Below are positions 1-8,875 of a DNA stretch of 34,323 bases, in pieces (positions within the stretch are counted from its first letter, which is position 1; each line of letters starts with the position of its first letter). Origin of the DNA: Saprospiraceae bacterium (GTDB lineage: Bacteria > Bacteroidota > Bacteroidia > Chitinophagales > Saprospiraceae); the NCBI GenBank assembly GCA_020437105.1, contig JAGQWR010000078.1, positions 1 through 34,323 of the forward strand, written 5' to 3'. The position numbers and the translations under genes are program-made. The notes under the pieces are model-generated. The model searched no databases. It worked only from the letters and a program-made list of their open reading frames with translations, and was not told the origin of the DNA.

Positions 1-1482
1 TGAGAGTAGAGACCGGAAGCCAATTTAAGACGGATCCGTTCTGTGGCCTTGAATTTTGCTCCCAGGCGAGGTTCCAAAAACGATTTTCCCTGGCTGGGGT
101 AGGATTGTGCTCGCAAACTTGGCTCAATGATCAGGTTGCCAATGATTTGCTTTAACTTGATAAAACCGGCCAACTCCGTGGTAAAGTCAAATTGCTCAAT
201 CGTTACTCCCAGGAAGTTGCGGAATTCAAAGTCAGTACTGAGTCCGTTAAATATGAAACCATATTTAACCTCGTTGTTATTTCCAAAATAGGTAAAGTCA
301 AGTTGGGCGGAATAGCTCGAAATACTACTTGTTCTCGGGTAATTGTCACCTTCTACCAACTCGATATTGTAATCAGAGAATGCCAGAGTACCTCCCAGAA
401 TAAAATTACTGGCGGGTGGAACCAAGGTGAAATTTGTACCTCCGCCTCTGGATTTCCAGTTCAAATCTGCTACCGAATAATTGACCCGGTCATTGAAGTT
501 GAACCCGAAAATATTCATTTTACTGCCATTCCCACTTACAAAGGAAAGTTTACCATATAAATCCGTAAACGTAAATGGCAGGCTGGATGCAGCTGTATCT
601 ACTGCAGATACAGCATAAGAGTATAAAAAGGGAGACGTTTCGTTGATATAGGAATGTTTGGCTGTAAGCAAATAAGAAATGCTGCCGCCACCTGTATCCT
701 GTAATTTCTTTAAGGGACCTTCCAGAAGTACCTTGCCCATAAACGGACTGGCAGATACCAGTCCTCCGAATCTTTTTTTGTTTCCTTCGCGGGTTTTAAT
801 ATCTACAACGGCTGAGATCCGTCCACCATACTCCGCATTAAATCCACCTGTCATGACATCAACTGAGCGGATGGTTTCCGTTTCAAAAACCGAAAAGAAA
901 CCAATAGAGTGGAAGGGATTAAAGATGGTCATCCCGTCTAACATAACCAGGTTTTGAATAGGAGAGCCACCACGAATATATAACTGACCACCCTGGTCAC
1001 CTGTCGATACAATACCGGGTAGTACCGGCAGGTACTGGGCGATATCCGGTTCACCTCCAGTAGAAGGAAGCGAGGTAATTTGCTTCGGAGTAAGGGTTAC
1101 CTGTGAGATCTGTACTTCGCTTTGGGCTTGTTCTTTACGAGCAGATACATTGACCGTGGCCAGCTCTACGCCACTGGATACCATAAACAACTGTTCGTTT
1201 TCAATTTTATTAGCAGCAATGCTAATATCAATCCCGATACTGTCAAACCCAACGTAGGATACGACAAGGCGATAGTCACCTACCGGAATATTGCTAATAT
1301 TAAAGAACCCATCCAGATCAGTGGTGTTGCCAATATCTGTTCCCAATAGTCGAACGGTGGCAAACATAACCGGGTCGCCCGTTTCTTTTTCATATACATT
1401 TCCTCTTATGCTTCCGGTCTGGGCGCCAAGAACCAGGGCAAAAAACAGCCCAAAAAGGGAAAGGCCAATACGTTTGATCATC
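1..1482 (-). CDS. TonB-dependent outer-membrane receptor, 5' part (runs off the window)
   Basis: Reading the minus strand from the ATG at 1482 gives 494 codons with no stop before position 1, so the C-terminal half of the barrel lies outside. The product begins with a signal peptide (MIKRIGLSLFGLFFALVLGAQ). A carboxypeptidase-regulatory-like beta-sandwich follows at about residues 22-105 (GSIRGNVYEKETGDPV, then GDYRLVVSYVGFDS). A plug domain at about 115-220 shows LPSTGGEPDIAQYLPVLPGI, GGQLYIRGGSP, NLVMLDGMTIFNPFH and GGFNAEYGGRISAVVDIKTR. The rest looks like the first barrel strands, with alternating aromatic and polar residues. Such receptors take up siderophores, glycans, vitamins or peptides with energy from TonB/ExbBD. 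The substrate cannot be told, and no SusD partner is visible. The gene follows a terminator and has its own candidate -7 element at 1537-1544. Confidence 0.9.
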
Positions 1483-1536
1483 TTAAATAATTTGTAGATC
1501 TGCTTCTAAAAGATGTGGTTGCCGACAGATCGGGTG

Positions 1537-1544
1537 CAAATATA
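1537..1544 (-). promoter_or_regulatory. Candidate -7 promoter element for the TonB receptor
   Basis: On the minus strand this reads TATATTTG, a perfect match to the Bacteroidota -7 consensus TAnnTTTG. It would give a leader of roughly 45-50 nt before the ATG at 1482. No convincing -33 TTTG at the usual distance was found, so the call rests on one element. Confidence 0.35.
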
Positions 1545-1612
1545 GTCAAAGCAGATTGGTTTCTGAATGACAACAAGCGGGATTTGAATGAAGGCCGACA
1601 TCATTCTGGCAC

Positions 1613-1651
1613 AAAAGAAAAAGGGAAAAGAACCACTGGCTCTTTTCCCTT
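1613..1651 (-). terminator. Rho-independent terminator after the 1495-aa surface protein
   Basis: Arms AAGGGAAAAGA (1621-1631) and TCTTTTCCCTT (1641-1651) form an 11-bp perfect stem with a 9-nt loop. On the minus strand the stem is followed by TTTTTCTTTT. It lies just after the stop codon at 1674 and separates that gene from the TonB receptor. Confidence 0.8.
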
Positions 1652-1673
1652 CATTATTATTGCTTAATCCGGT

Positions 1674-4600
1674 TTAGCGGATCAACGTAACTTCGCGATG
1701 TTCCGGTTTTTCGTCGGTGCCGTTATCACCCCAAACCTGATCTTCTCCGTTGATACCATTGCGGTAAACCAGGTAGAAAGCGTAAACATCTTCCGGTGCC
1801 GGTTTGCCGTTTTGCATACCATCCCAGCCTTCGCCACCATCTTCGTTGATGTTGTACACCTGTTGTCCCCAACGGTTATATACCATGAACTCAACGATAA
1901 TGACGCCGTCATTTTTAATAGGTTTAAATACATCATTTAAACCGTCGCTATTTGGCGAGAAAGCAGAAGGAATCTCGATTTGACTGTCCAGAACATAGAC
2001 ATCAACCGTACCAGAATCAGAACATCCAAGCTCATCCGTTATCTCAATGGAGTAGGTGAAGGTCTGACCATTTGGATCCTCTGTGTTCTCAGCCAGAACG
2101 GAAGTAGAAGCGCTATTGTCACCTACCGGGTTGTCATTGAGCGTCCACATGTAATTCGGATTATTGAGTACAAGTGGATCAGTCGTGACATTCAGCAGGA
2201 TTGGATTGTTTTCAAAAGTGGTATCAGGCATTGCTGTTACACTGGTGATGTTAAATCCATCCGTTACATCTACAAAAACGGAATCCTGTAAAGGCTGACT
2301 TAAACAACCCTCATCGTCAATAAATGAAACGTAGTACCAGGTCGGTACGGTAGGCGTAACTACCGGACTTGGAACATCGTCTGCATTTGGTGACCAGCTA
2401 TAGGTGCCAGGCACATTTGAAGAACCGTTCAGTGTAGTAGAAAATCCAATACAGATTAAGGTATCTCCACTAACTGTAAGTACAGGTTGAGGTAAGACTG
2501 TTACTGTGATTTCCAATTCCAGTTCACAACCAGATTTTTCTACCAGCAAAATATAAGTCGTGGTTTCAGAAGGAGAAACCTCATAGTCCCAATCATTTGA
2601 AACAACCTGTCCATCAACCAACCAGGTATAAACCGCATCCGGATCATTAGCTGAATTAAGCATAATTGATTCACCCGGACAAATAATCCGATCAGATGGT
2701 AAAACCGGGACGACAAGTTGTTCCACCTCCACTGTTACCATGGCACTTGTCGGACAACCATCAAATTCGCCTTCTACAACATAAGTAGTAGTAACCAGCG
2801 GGGAAGCAACCGGGTTGGGAATGTCTGCCGCATCAAGTGTATTTGGCGGACTCCAACTCCAATCCGTAACTGGATCATCACTGGTAGCCGTTAATTGCAC
2901 ATCTTCTCCAAAACAGATAGACGGATTAGCCGGTTCAATTTCTATGACAGCAGTTGGGACCACAATTATTGGTACCTCCGTCGTATCAGCACAGCCTCGA
3001 TTCGTGGTTATGCGGTAGTAAGTCAGTGTTTCAGTAGCTTCAATAACCAAATTCCATAAGGTATCTGGAGATTGTAGCCCGATATCCGGTTCCCACAGAT
3101 GTTCTATATCCGGGAAGTTGAAAGGCTCATAGGTCGGGAACACAAATGTTACTAATTCCCCTTCACAATAGGAGTCCTTATCCGGTATCGTTTCTACCAG
3201 TGCCGTTTCGGGCAGCGAATCCACCCTTATATAGACCGAATCAAACACCGTACAGGCTCCCACCGATAAGGCGGCCAGGTATGTGGTTGACAGGGTAGGA
3301 GTGGCTATTACATCCTCTGCTGTCGTACTAGACAGTGATCCATCATCTGGTGACCAGAGTAATCCCATGCCCGGAGTAGAACTCAGCGCATTCAGATCAA
3401 CGGATTCACCCAGGCAAATCTCTACTGTATCCGTAACCGGATTGATGATTTCAATATTTGCCGGAATAACTTCAATGTTTACAGTACTGGTTTCGCTGCA
3501 ATAGCCGTTTTGACTTTCTGAGAAAACAGTATATGTATATGTGCCACCAACTGGCGTTGCCGTAGCATCCGGGATATCCTCAAAGTCCAGATAATCAGCA
3601 GGGCTCCACTGGTAGGTGGTGCCGGATGCTGTTGCAATCGGTTGCGCCAACACAACGCTGTAATTTTCACAGATAGTGGTGTCTGTAAAGTTTGGAATAG
3701 CCGGAAAGAACGGATCAACATTGATCGTTATCTCATCTGTAGCGCCACAACCAGCCAACTCTACATTAACGGTATATGTTGTATTAACAAGCGGAGAGGC
3801 CACGACCGGATTGGAATTTGCGTTATTTAGGCCAGTAGCAGGTGTCCAGGTTATATCTGCATCACCAACATTGTTGATGGCCAGTAATTCTACTGAATCA
3901 CCCTGACAGAAATTCGTTTCACCCAAAGCAATGATATCAACTGCCGGACTAACCAGATCGATAAATACACTATCAATTGCTGTACAAACACCCAATTGAC
4001 CTACTACAAAAACAGTAATGTCTGTAGTAGGAGTGGCAGTCGGATTCGCTCCTGTTGCCGGATTAAAGATATTAGTTGGTGACCAGAAGTAGTCAACTGC
4101 TCCTGTAACCTCCATCATTATTGAAGACCCGTCACAAACATATACAGTGTCTTCACCTGTAAAGATTTGAACTTCTAATTCATCATAGATATTGATAACC
4201 AATTCGGCAAAATCAACAGTGCCACATCCAAAGTCATTTTGCAGAGAGATAATAATATCTTCCACACCCTCAGGAATACCGTCAGCTAATGCTTCGATTG
4301 GGAAAGTAAACTCTGTTTCACCCGGGTTGAAGGTAATTTGGGCTGGAATGGAAATAGTATAATCCACACCTGGGGTGGCAGAACCCATAATCACGACATC
4401 ATACGTAACCGGCTCATCTTGCGGGCTACTCAAACTGATGACGATCTCATCCGGGTTATCGGTACATTCCTCCACTAAATACTCAATACCATTTTGGTAA
4501 TTCACACTCAGATCAGGTGTGCCGCCTTTTAATTCGGAGATGAATACACCGGAGTCAAAAGTATTGTCGCCGCCATCAGCGATAGCAAACTTCAAGTGGT

Positions 4601-6161
4601 ATGTATTACACGGCGTGACAGTAGATTCAGCGGTTAGACTTTTTTTAACACCCAAATAGTCGGATGTTAAACCATCGTAGGCCACATCCGGACCCGAAAT
4701 AGTGTTTCGGAAAAATTGCCAGTTGGATATGTTATTTACATTATTAATGGAAACTTCCCCAACACCGGGAGCTGGTAGCTCAGCCAGGTTTAATTGGCCA
4801 CCTAAGTTCGGGTCTCCAACAATACCAGGGCCGGATAGCAGTAAGCCGAATACGTCATTTACGCTACCTCCGGCATATTCTATATATTCTTCTGATCCAA
4901 AGACATACTCAAAACTGAGTACATCAGTAGCCGCAAACACATCAACTTCAATGATACAGGCATCGTTGGTATTAAATCCTGATAAGTATGTTAGGTCAGG
5001 GTCACCCGGGGTGCCATAGGAAGTTGCTGCAAAAAATGTTCCCGGATTGGAAATATCACTAATTCTTCCAGTTGATAGTACAATCCCTTTATCTAATCCA
5101 AGGCTGGAGTTGTCTCCGGTAAAGGTACCGTAGGCATCATTTGAACAGTTTATATCTGTTACAGTAACACTTGTAAAAGGAGAGGATAATGCATCAATAA
5201 TTTCAATATCAGAGGTGGTAGAAGTTGTCTGTACAACGCTTGTTGCTTCACAGGCAAATGGTGAACATTCCCAGGAACCGGCAAAACCTTCAAATTCGAC
5301 ATTCCCATCAGAAGTGAATTGCATCGTAATGGCTCCACTGGAAGCCTGCACCTGAAAACAGACAGCACCACCTGCTACTGGAGGAGGGTCAAATCCACCA
5401 CCGGTTACTTCAACAATAACAGGAGAATTTGTGCTTGGTCCATCATAAAATATGATAGCATCACTATTGGTGTCAATGTTGAAATACTCTAAGGTAACTG
5501 TTATACAACCCACAGGCTGTGGTGGCATAATCGTCAACACGACATTCTCATTTGAACCATAATCCCCATCCGGACCACCGCAATCATAGAAGACACCTGT
5601 ACAAGAAGTAGTTACCAAATCCTCACAAAGTGAGATTTCGGTCAATTCTTCAATACAAAGGGTAAATGTTCCCTCATTGTCCTGAGCTGTGGCGGAGTAA
5701 TCTGTGATCCGAATGAAATAAGGCAGGCCGGGTGTCAGATCTGCTACATTCAGGGTGGCCACATTTTCTCCAAGGTCGGCAGCACCACAGTCTAATAACT
5801 GAAGGCCGTCAAACTCGCAATCACCCCGATAAATAGCTACCTGCGGGTTGACCATCGCCGTAGATCCCATTCCGTCAGTAATTCCGGTAACAGTGATCAG
5901 GTATTCGTCAATGGTGTCGGATGCGATAAAGACAAACCATACATCGTTTTCCATTGGGCCTAAACCCGAACAATCGTTGATGGCTGGCACGTTGTCAGCT
6001 CCAATATCACTTGGAGTGGCATCTACGTTGGTGTAAAAGACGGTTTCATCACACCAGGGAGCTATACCAAGGTCTACGATACCCGCACAATCATCGTTCA
6101 TCGGCTGCGCAAAGGCTGCAAATGAAGTCAGGAAAAAAAGATAAGTAAGAAATTTTCTCAT
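1674..6161 (-). CDS. Giant multi-domain surface protein with T9SS type B sorting domain
   Basis: A 1495-aa secreted protein with ATG at 6161 and signal peptide MRKFLTYLFFLTSFAAFAQ. Visible architecture: an N-terminal beta domain (about 22-170); a CUB-like domain (about 187-300, with paired Cys and DAIIFYDGPS); a choice-of-anchor-L-like domain (about 320-545, with GIVLSTG, FEYVFGSEEY and DVFGLLLSGPG); a Calx-beta-like domain (about 560-660, with TPGVDYT and EGVEDIIISL); then a row of Ig/PKD-like repeats to about 1400, each with a Cys pair and W.P motifs. The last ~90 residues are a CHU_C/gliding-motility-type domain (IPSAFSPNSDGLNDVFKPI, YNRWGQQVY, WDGMQNGKPAPEDVYAFYLVY), the type B T9SS sorting signal. 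It is probably exported and attached to, or released at, the cell surface. Adhesion is inferred; no enzymatic domain was recognised. Confidence 0.9.
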   Translation of the reverse strand: MRKFLTYLFFLTSFAAFAQPMNDDCAGIVDLGIAPWCDETVFYTNVDATPSDIGADNVPAINDCSGLGPMENDVWFVFIASDTIDEYLITVTGITDGMGSTAMVNPQVAIYRGDCEFDGLQLLDCGAADLGENVATLNVADLTPGLPYFIRITDYSATAQDNEGTFTLCIEELTEISLCEDLVTTSCTGVFYDCGGPDGDYGSNENVVLTIMPPQPVGCITVTLEYFNIDTNSDAIIFYDGPSTNSPVIVEVTGGGFDPPPVAGGAVCFQVQASSGAITMQFTSDGNVEFEGFAGSWECSPFACEATSVVQTTSTTSDIEIIDALSSPFTSVTVTDINCSNDAYGTFTGDNSSLGLDKGIVLSTGRISDISNPGTFFAATSYGTPGDPDLTYLSGFNTNDACIIEVDVFAATDVLSFEYVFGSEEYIEYAGGSVNDVFGLLLSGPGIVGDPNLGGQLNLAELPAPGVGEVSINNVNNISNWQFFRNTISGPDVAYDGLTSDYLGVKKSLTAESTVTPCNTYHLKFAIADGGDNTFDSGVFISELKGGTPDLSVNYQNGIEYLVEECTDNPDEIVISLSSPQDEPVTYDVVIMGSATPGVDYTISIPAQITFNPGETEFTFPIEALADGIPEGVEDIIISLQNDFGCGTVDFAELVINIYDELEVQIFTGEDTVYVCDGSSIMMEVTGAVDYFWSPTNIFNPATGANPTATPTTDITVFVVGQLGVCTAIDSVFIDLVSPAVDIIALGETNFCQGDSVELLAINNVGDADITWTPATGLNNANSNPVVASPLVNTTYTVNVELAGCGATDEITINVDPFFPAIPNFTDTTICENYSVVLAQPIATASGTTYQWSPADYLDFEDIPDATATPVGGTYTYTVFSESQNGYCSETSTVNIEVIPANIEIINPVTDTVEICLGESVDLNALSSTPGMGLLWSPDDGSLSSTTAEDVIATPTLSTTYLAALSVGACTVFDSVYIRVDSLPETALVETIPDKDSYCEGELVTFVFPTYEPFNFPDIEHLWEPDIGLQSPDTLWNLVIEATETLTYYRITTNRGCADTTEVPIIVVPTAVIEIEPANPSICFGEDVQLTATSDDPVTDWSWSPPNTLDAADIPNPVASPLVTTTYVVEGEFDGCPTSAMVTVEVEQLVVPVLPSDRIICPGESIMLNSANDPDAVYTWLVDGQVVSNDWDYEVSPSETTTYILLVEKSGCELELEITVTVLPQPVLTVSGDTLICIGFSTTLNGSSNVPGTYSWSPNADDVPSPVVTPTVPTWYYVSFIDDEGCLSQPLQDSVFVDVTDGFNITSVTAMPDTTFENNPILLNVTTDPLVLNNPNYMWTLNDNPVGDNSASTSVLAENTEDPNGQTFTYSIEITDELGCSDSGTVDVYVLDSQIEIPSAFSPNSDGLNDVFKPIKNDGVIIVEFMVYNRWGQQVYNINEDGGEGWDGMQNGKPAPEDVYAFYLVYRNGINGEDQVWGDNGTDEKPEHREVTLIR

Positions 6162-6221
6162 AATAGGGAACGGTTAAAATCTTGCTTTAAGCGCTTTCGC
6201 AAAATGATAAGCTAGTATTTC

Positions 6222-6229
6222 CAAAAATA
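6222..6229 (-). promoter_or_regulatory. Candidate -7 element upstream of the 1495-aa surface protein
   Basis: The minus strand reads TATTTTTG, matching TAnnTTTG, about 60 nt before the ATG at 6161. A -33 TTG at good spacing is not evident, so this is tentative. Confidence 0.3.
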
Positions 6230-6352
6230 CGATGTTTTACCGGCTTCCTGTTTAAAAGCCAAGCTAAAGGTGTCGTAATGTAACATTTCTGGCATAAATT
6301 AAAGACCGCTTCCGCGAATTAATTGCTGCCTCGATATTCAAAATATTTTCGC

Positions 6353-6778
6353 CTATTCCGGACAAACGGTCAGGGTTTCTTTCACCTTGTCTGGTGGATA
6401 AAACCCCAGGTCATTTCCCCAGGCCTCATTTATATAATTAATAATGTTCGATATTTCTATGTCCGTTAAGTGTGCAATACCGGTCATGGGCTGCCAATAA
6501 TCCTTTCCATTTACCTGAATGGTGTCGGCCAGACCATACCGGATAATACATGGTACAAGGCTCATATTATCCCTGAAAAAATCTGAGTCGGCAAGCGGTG
6601 GAATATTTCCGATTAAGCCGCTTCCATCTTCCATATGGCAATTCGCACAAAAGTTTACATAAAGCCTTTCTCCCTGCTTATAGGGTTTTTTCTGACAGCT
6701 ATATGCCAGCAAAATTCCCGCCAGTAGCATTACAATCAGTGACTTCTGTATTTGATGGACCAGTTTTAGTTGCTTCAT
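6353..6778 (-). CDS. Cytochrome c lipoprotein (single heme)
   Basis: A 141-aa protein starting at ATG 6778; a GTG nine bases upstream is a weaker alternative. The N terminus is a lipoprotein signal with lipobox LAYSC, so the protein is probably anchored in a membrane facing the periplasm. A class I cytochrome c fold follows: GERLYVNFCANCH gives the CxxCH heme site, and the Met in QPMTGIAHLTDIEISNIINY is the likely distal ligand. It should act as a small electron carrier or as the electron-transfer subunit of an unlinked oxidase or dehydrogenase. Two further Cys (LVPCIIRYG and the C-terminal VCPE) could form a disulfide. The gene stands between a terminator and the large surface protein, and nothing in the neighbourhood names its partner. 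Confidence 0.85.
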   Translation of the reverse strand: MKQLKLVHQIQKSLIVMLLAGILLAYSCQKKPYKQGERLYVNFCANCHMEDGSGLIGNIPPLADSDFFRDNMSLVPCIIRYGLADTIQVNGKDYWQPMTGIAHLTDIEISNIINYINEAWGNDLGFYPPDKVKETLTVCPE

Positions 6779-6830
6779 GTCGTCCACAATGATACGAAAT
6801 ATCGTTTAAGTGCTTAGCCTGAAAATTAAA

Positions 6831-6865
6831 AAACGGGTACCTGATTTTTCAGATACCCGTTTTTG
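6831..6865. terminator. Hairpin terminator after the deiminase gene
   Basis: AAACGGGTA-C-CTGA pairs with TCAG-A-TACCCGTTT around a TTTT loop, with one mismatch. T-rich stretches flank both sides (TTTTAATTTTC on the minus strand, TTTTT on the plus strand). It lies 13 nt past the stop codon of the deiminase and probably stops minus-strand transcription before the cytochrome gene. Confidence 0.8.
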
Positions 6866-6877
6866 GGCTTTTAAGAT

Positions 6878-8617
6878 TTATTGAACAATCAACGGCTGAC
6901 TGATTATACCTTCATTCGTTTTCAACTGCACTACATATGCTCCGGAAGCATAATTATGCGCCATGATGAAAAATTTGGATTCCCCCGCATCCAGCGTACC
7001 TTCAAAAAGAACTTCTACCAATCGTCCAAGAGCATCATAAACTGCTACCTGGCCATCTTGTACTTTGGATGAAAAAACAGGCACACAGGTAATAGCACTT
7101 GCCGGATTCGGGAAAATGTCATCCAAACGTGTAGGGACTACAACTTCTTCTTCCAGACCAGTAGTGAAACTCAGGTTAAACTGATAATAACCGGCTGGGG
7201 CAGGAAGCGGACGCACCTGCATTTTGCCACTATTCGCTTCTGCTTCGATATAATAAAAGATATCCGTGTCATAACCGGGATTCGGAATATATCCGGTCCA
7301 GGTATCTTCCGTTACATCTGTCAAACTCATCGGCGTGCTTGAATAACCGGCCAGTGTATCAGTCGTATAATAAAGTGTTGCTGCTGCCACCCCGGTACGG
7401 TGTTTGATGTTGGCATTTACCTCAAATCCGCTAAACACGTCAACCTGGTCACGCAAACGCTGATGTACGATCCAAAGTGGATCATTTACACCGATTGCCC
7501 GTGTGATGCAATGCAATGCACCCAGTGCACCAATCATTTGATTACAGTTAATGCCCACTACATTATAGCCTGGCATATTATCCCGGTAAATCTGCAAATT
7601 TGGGTCGTCAAAGTTTTGCTGGTAAGTCGGTACCAAAATCGTTTTGTTGACCAAAACGGAATTGGTATAAGTGCGATAGTCGCCAAATGGCGGATATGAA
7701 CCATTGCTTTCAGGCGGCATCTGAATCCGAACGATCCGATAGGGCGTCCCAAAAGAAGAATTGAAATTGGTCAGAATGTATTGGATATTGGCCTCAATTT
7801 GCGGACCGTCAGCTGTGCCTTCCGGATATAAACCGACCAGAATTGTTTCCTCATCCAATAATCGCATGTGCATATCAATGTGGTGGATCACATCATAGGG
7901 AAGGGTCTCCATTTTGATATACCGGCTGATACCCATGAATTCGTTCATGATATTGTCGATCTCGGCTTCCGTTTTAGTCGGATTTTCATCCAGCAATAGA
8001 TCAGATGAAAAAGCGGTACCTAATCCGTCGGAAGTGAAATTTCCGCCTGTATGCACCAGATCAAAAGGAGCATCCAGCGTTGCATAGATATCCAACCCTT
8101 TGAAAGCAGCAATGGCTTCCGGTACCACATCATCTTTTGGCCTTGGGCGGTTGTAAATCCAATCTGCGATATATAGCGAGTCAACATCGTTTGCGTAAAT
8201 GGTGTTGGGGCCATAATCCCGCATCCACACCGAGTTATAGTCTGTCTCGATGTAACTGATATTGTTTAGATTGTCCAGATTATAAACATTTAACAAATCG
8301 TATTTAACTTCATTACTGTCAGCACAAATGACAATGACTTCTACCTCCAGTTTGGCATGCTGTATAATTTGCGCCACAATTGATTTGTAACTGGTGTAGG
8401 TGACACATAAAGACTGGATTTCCTCAAACTCTGCCATAGTCCGGGCCTCGAAAGCAGGAGGATCTGTAATTAATGATCTGGCACCAGGAGCACCCGGTGG
8501 CGCATAAAAAGGCATCAGAGCCTTTTCCTTTTCAGTCATATAATTTGGGAGTCCTTCATCCTGGGCAGATAGAAAGAGTGGAAAGAGTAAAACGAAAACG
8601 GGTAAATAAAATCTCAT
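6878..8617 (-). CDS. Secreted peptidylarginine/agmatine deiminase family enzyme with T9SS type A sorting domain
   Basis: 579 aa from ATG 8617; the signal peptide MRFYLPVFVLLFPLFLSAQ starts there, and a TTG at 8635 is less likely. The catalytic domain (about 45-390) is of the PAD_porph/agmatine deiminase family, which hydrolyses guanidinium groups to ureido groups (Arg to citrulline, or agmatine to N-carbamoylputrescine). Visible active-site residues are W131 and D134 in WMRDYGP, H246 and D248 in HHIDMH, N319 in TYTNSVLV, and nucleophile C370 in GALHCIT. R157 and R159 (NRPRP) sit where P. gingivalis PPAD has its two substrate-binding arginines. An Ig-like domain (about 405-490) and a type A sorting domain (PNPAS to the C terminus) follow, as in PPAD. 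Extracellular protein citrullination is therefore plausible. Agmatine deiminase activity is the alternative, but export and the Arg pair argue against it. Confidence 0.88.
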   Translation of the reverse strand: MRFYLPVFVLLFPLFLSAQDEGLPNYMTEKEKALMPFYAPPGAPGARSLITDPPAFEARTMAEFEEIQSLCVTYTSYKSIVAQIIQHAKLEVEVIVICADSNEVKYDLLNVYNLDNLNNISYIETDYNSVWMRDYGPNTIYANDVDSLYIADWIYNRPRPKDDVVPEAIAAFKGLDIYATLDAPFDLVHTGGNFTSDGLGTAFSSDLLLDENPTKTEAEIDNIMNEFMGISRYIKMETLPYDVIHHIDMHMRLLDEETILVGLYPEGTADGPQIEANIQYILTNFNSSFGTPYRIVRIQMPPESNGSYPPFGDYRTYTNSVLVNKTILVPTYQQNFDDPNLQIYRDNMPGYNVVGINCNQMIGALGALHCITRAIGVNDPLWIVHQRLRDQVDVFSGFEVNANIKHRTGVAAATLYYTTDTLAGYSSTPMSLTDVTEDTWTGYIPNPGYDTDIFYYIEAEANSGKMQVRPLPAPAGYYQFNLSFTTGLEEEVVVPTRLDDIFPNPASAITCVPVFSSKVQDGQVAVYDALGRLVEVLFEGTLDAGESKFFIMAHNYASGAYVVQLKTNEGIISQPLIVQ

Positions 8618-8674
8618 TGGGTAAAATTTTTTCAAAAATAAGCACCTTTCTGGTAAGACCTTAGAATAACTAGA

Positions 8675-8700
8675 GAATATGTTAGCACTCTAACATATTC
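8675..8700. promoter_or_regulatory. Perfect 11-bp inverted repeat in the divergent intergenic region
   Basis: GAATATGTTAG (8675-8685) and CTAACATATTC (8690-8700) are exact reverse complements around CACT, and TTTTTATC follows on the plus strand. It lies between the divergent deiminase (start 8617) and adhesin (start 8876) genes. It could be an operator for a dimeric regulator. The T-run also makes it terminator-like, but no plus-strand gene precedes it. Confidence 0.45.
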
Positions 8701-8790
8701 TTTTTATCTTTCGGCTGTACATCTATCCAAAAATTCCGGTTTTCCCTTCCCGGAAATTTTCTAAACCAATTCTAGGACATCGCACCTTTT

Positions 8791-8802
8791 TGATGCGCAT
8801 CA
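8791..8802. promoter_or_regulatory. 12-bp perfect palindrome TGATGCGCATCA
   Basis: A self-complementary site about 75 nt upstream of the adhesin start codon. Its size and symmetry suit a dimeric transcription factor. No family is named by the sequence. Confidence 0.3.
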
Positions 8803-8875
8803 GAAGTTATATCCTGATGTTATTTAGTTGGCTATTTTGGCCAGACATAACTACTTTTTGAAATAATTTGAAACG

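Noticed and set aside
192..560. 122-codon plus-strand open frame
   Set aside because: Lies antisense inside the TonB-dependent receptor, which has a clear signal peptide, plug domain and barrel sequence.
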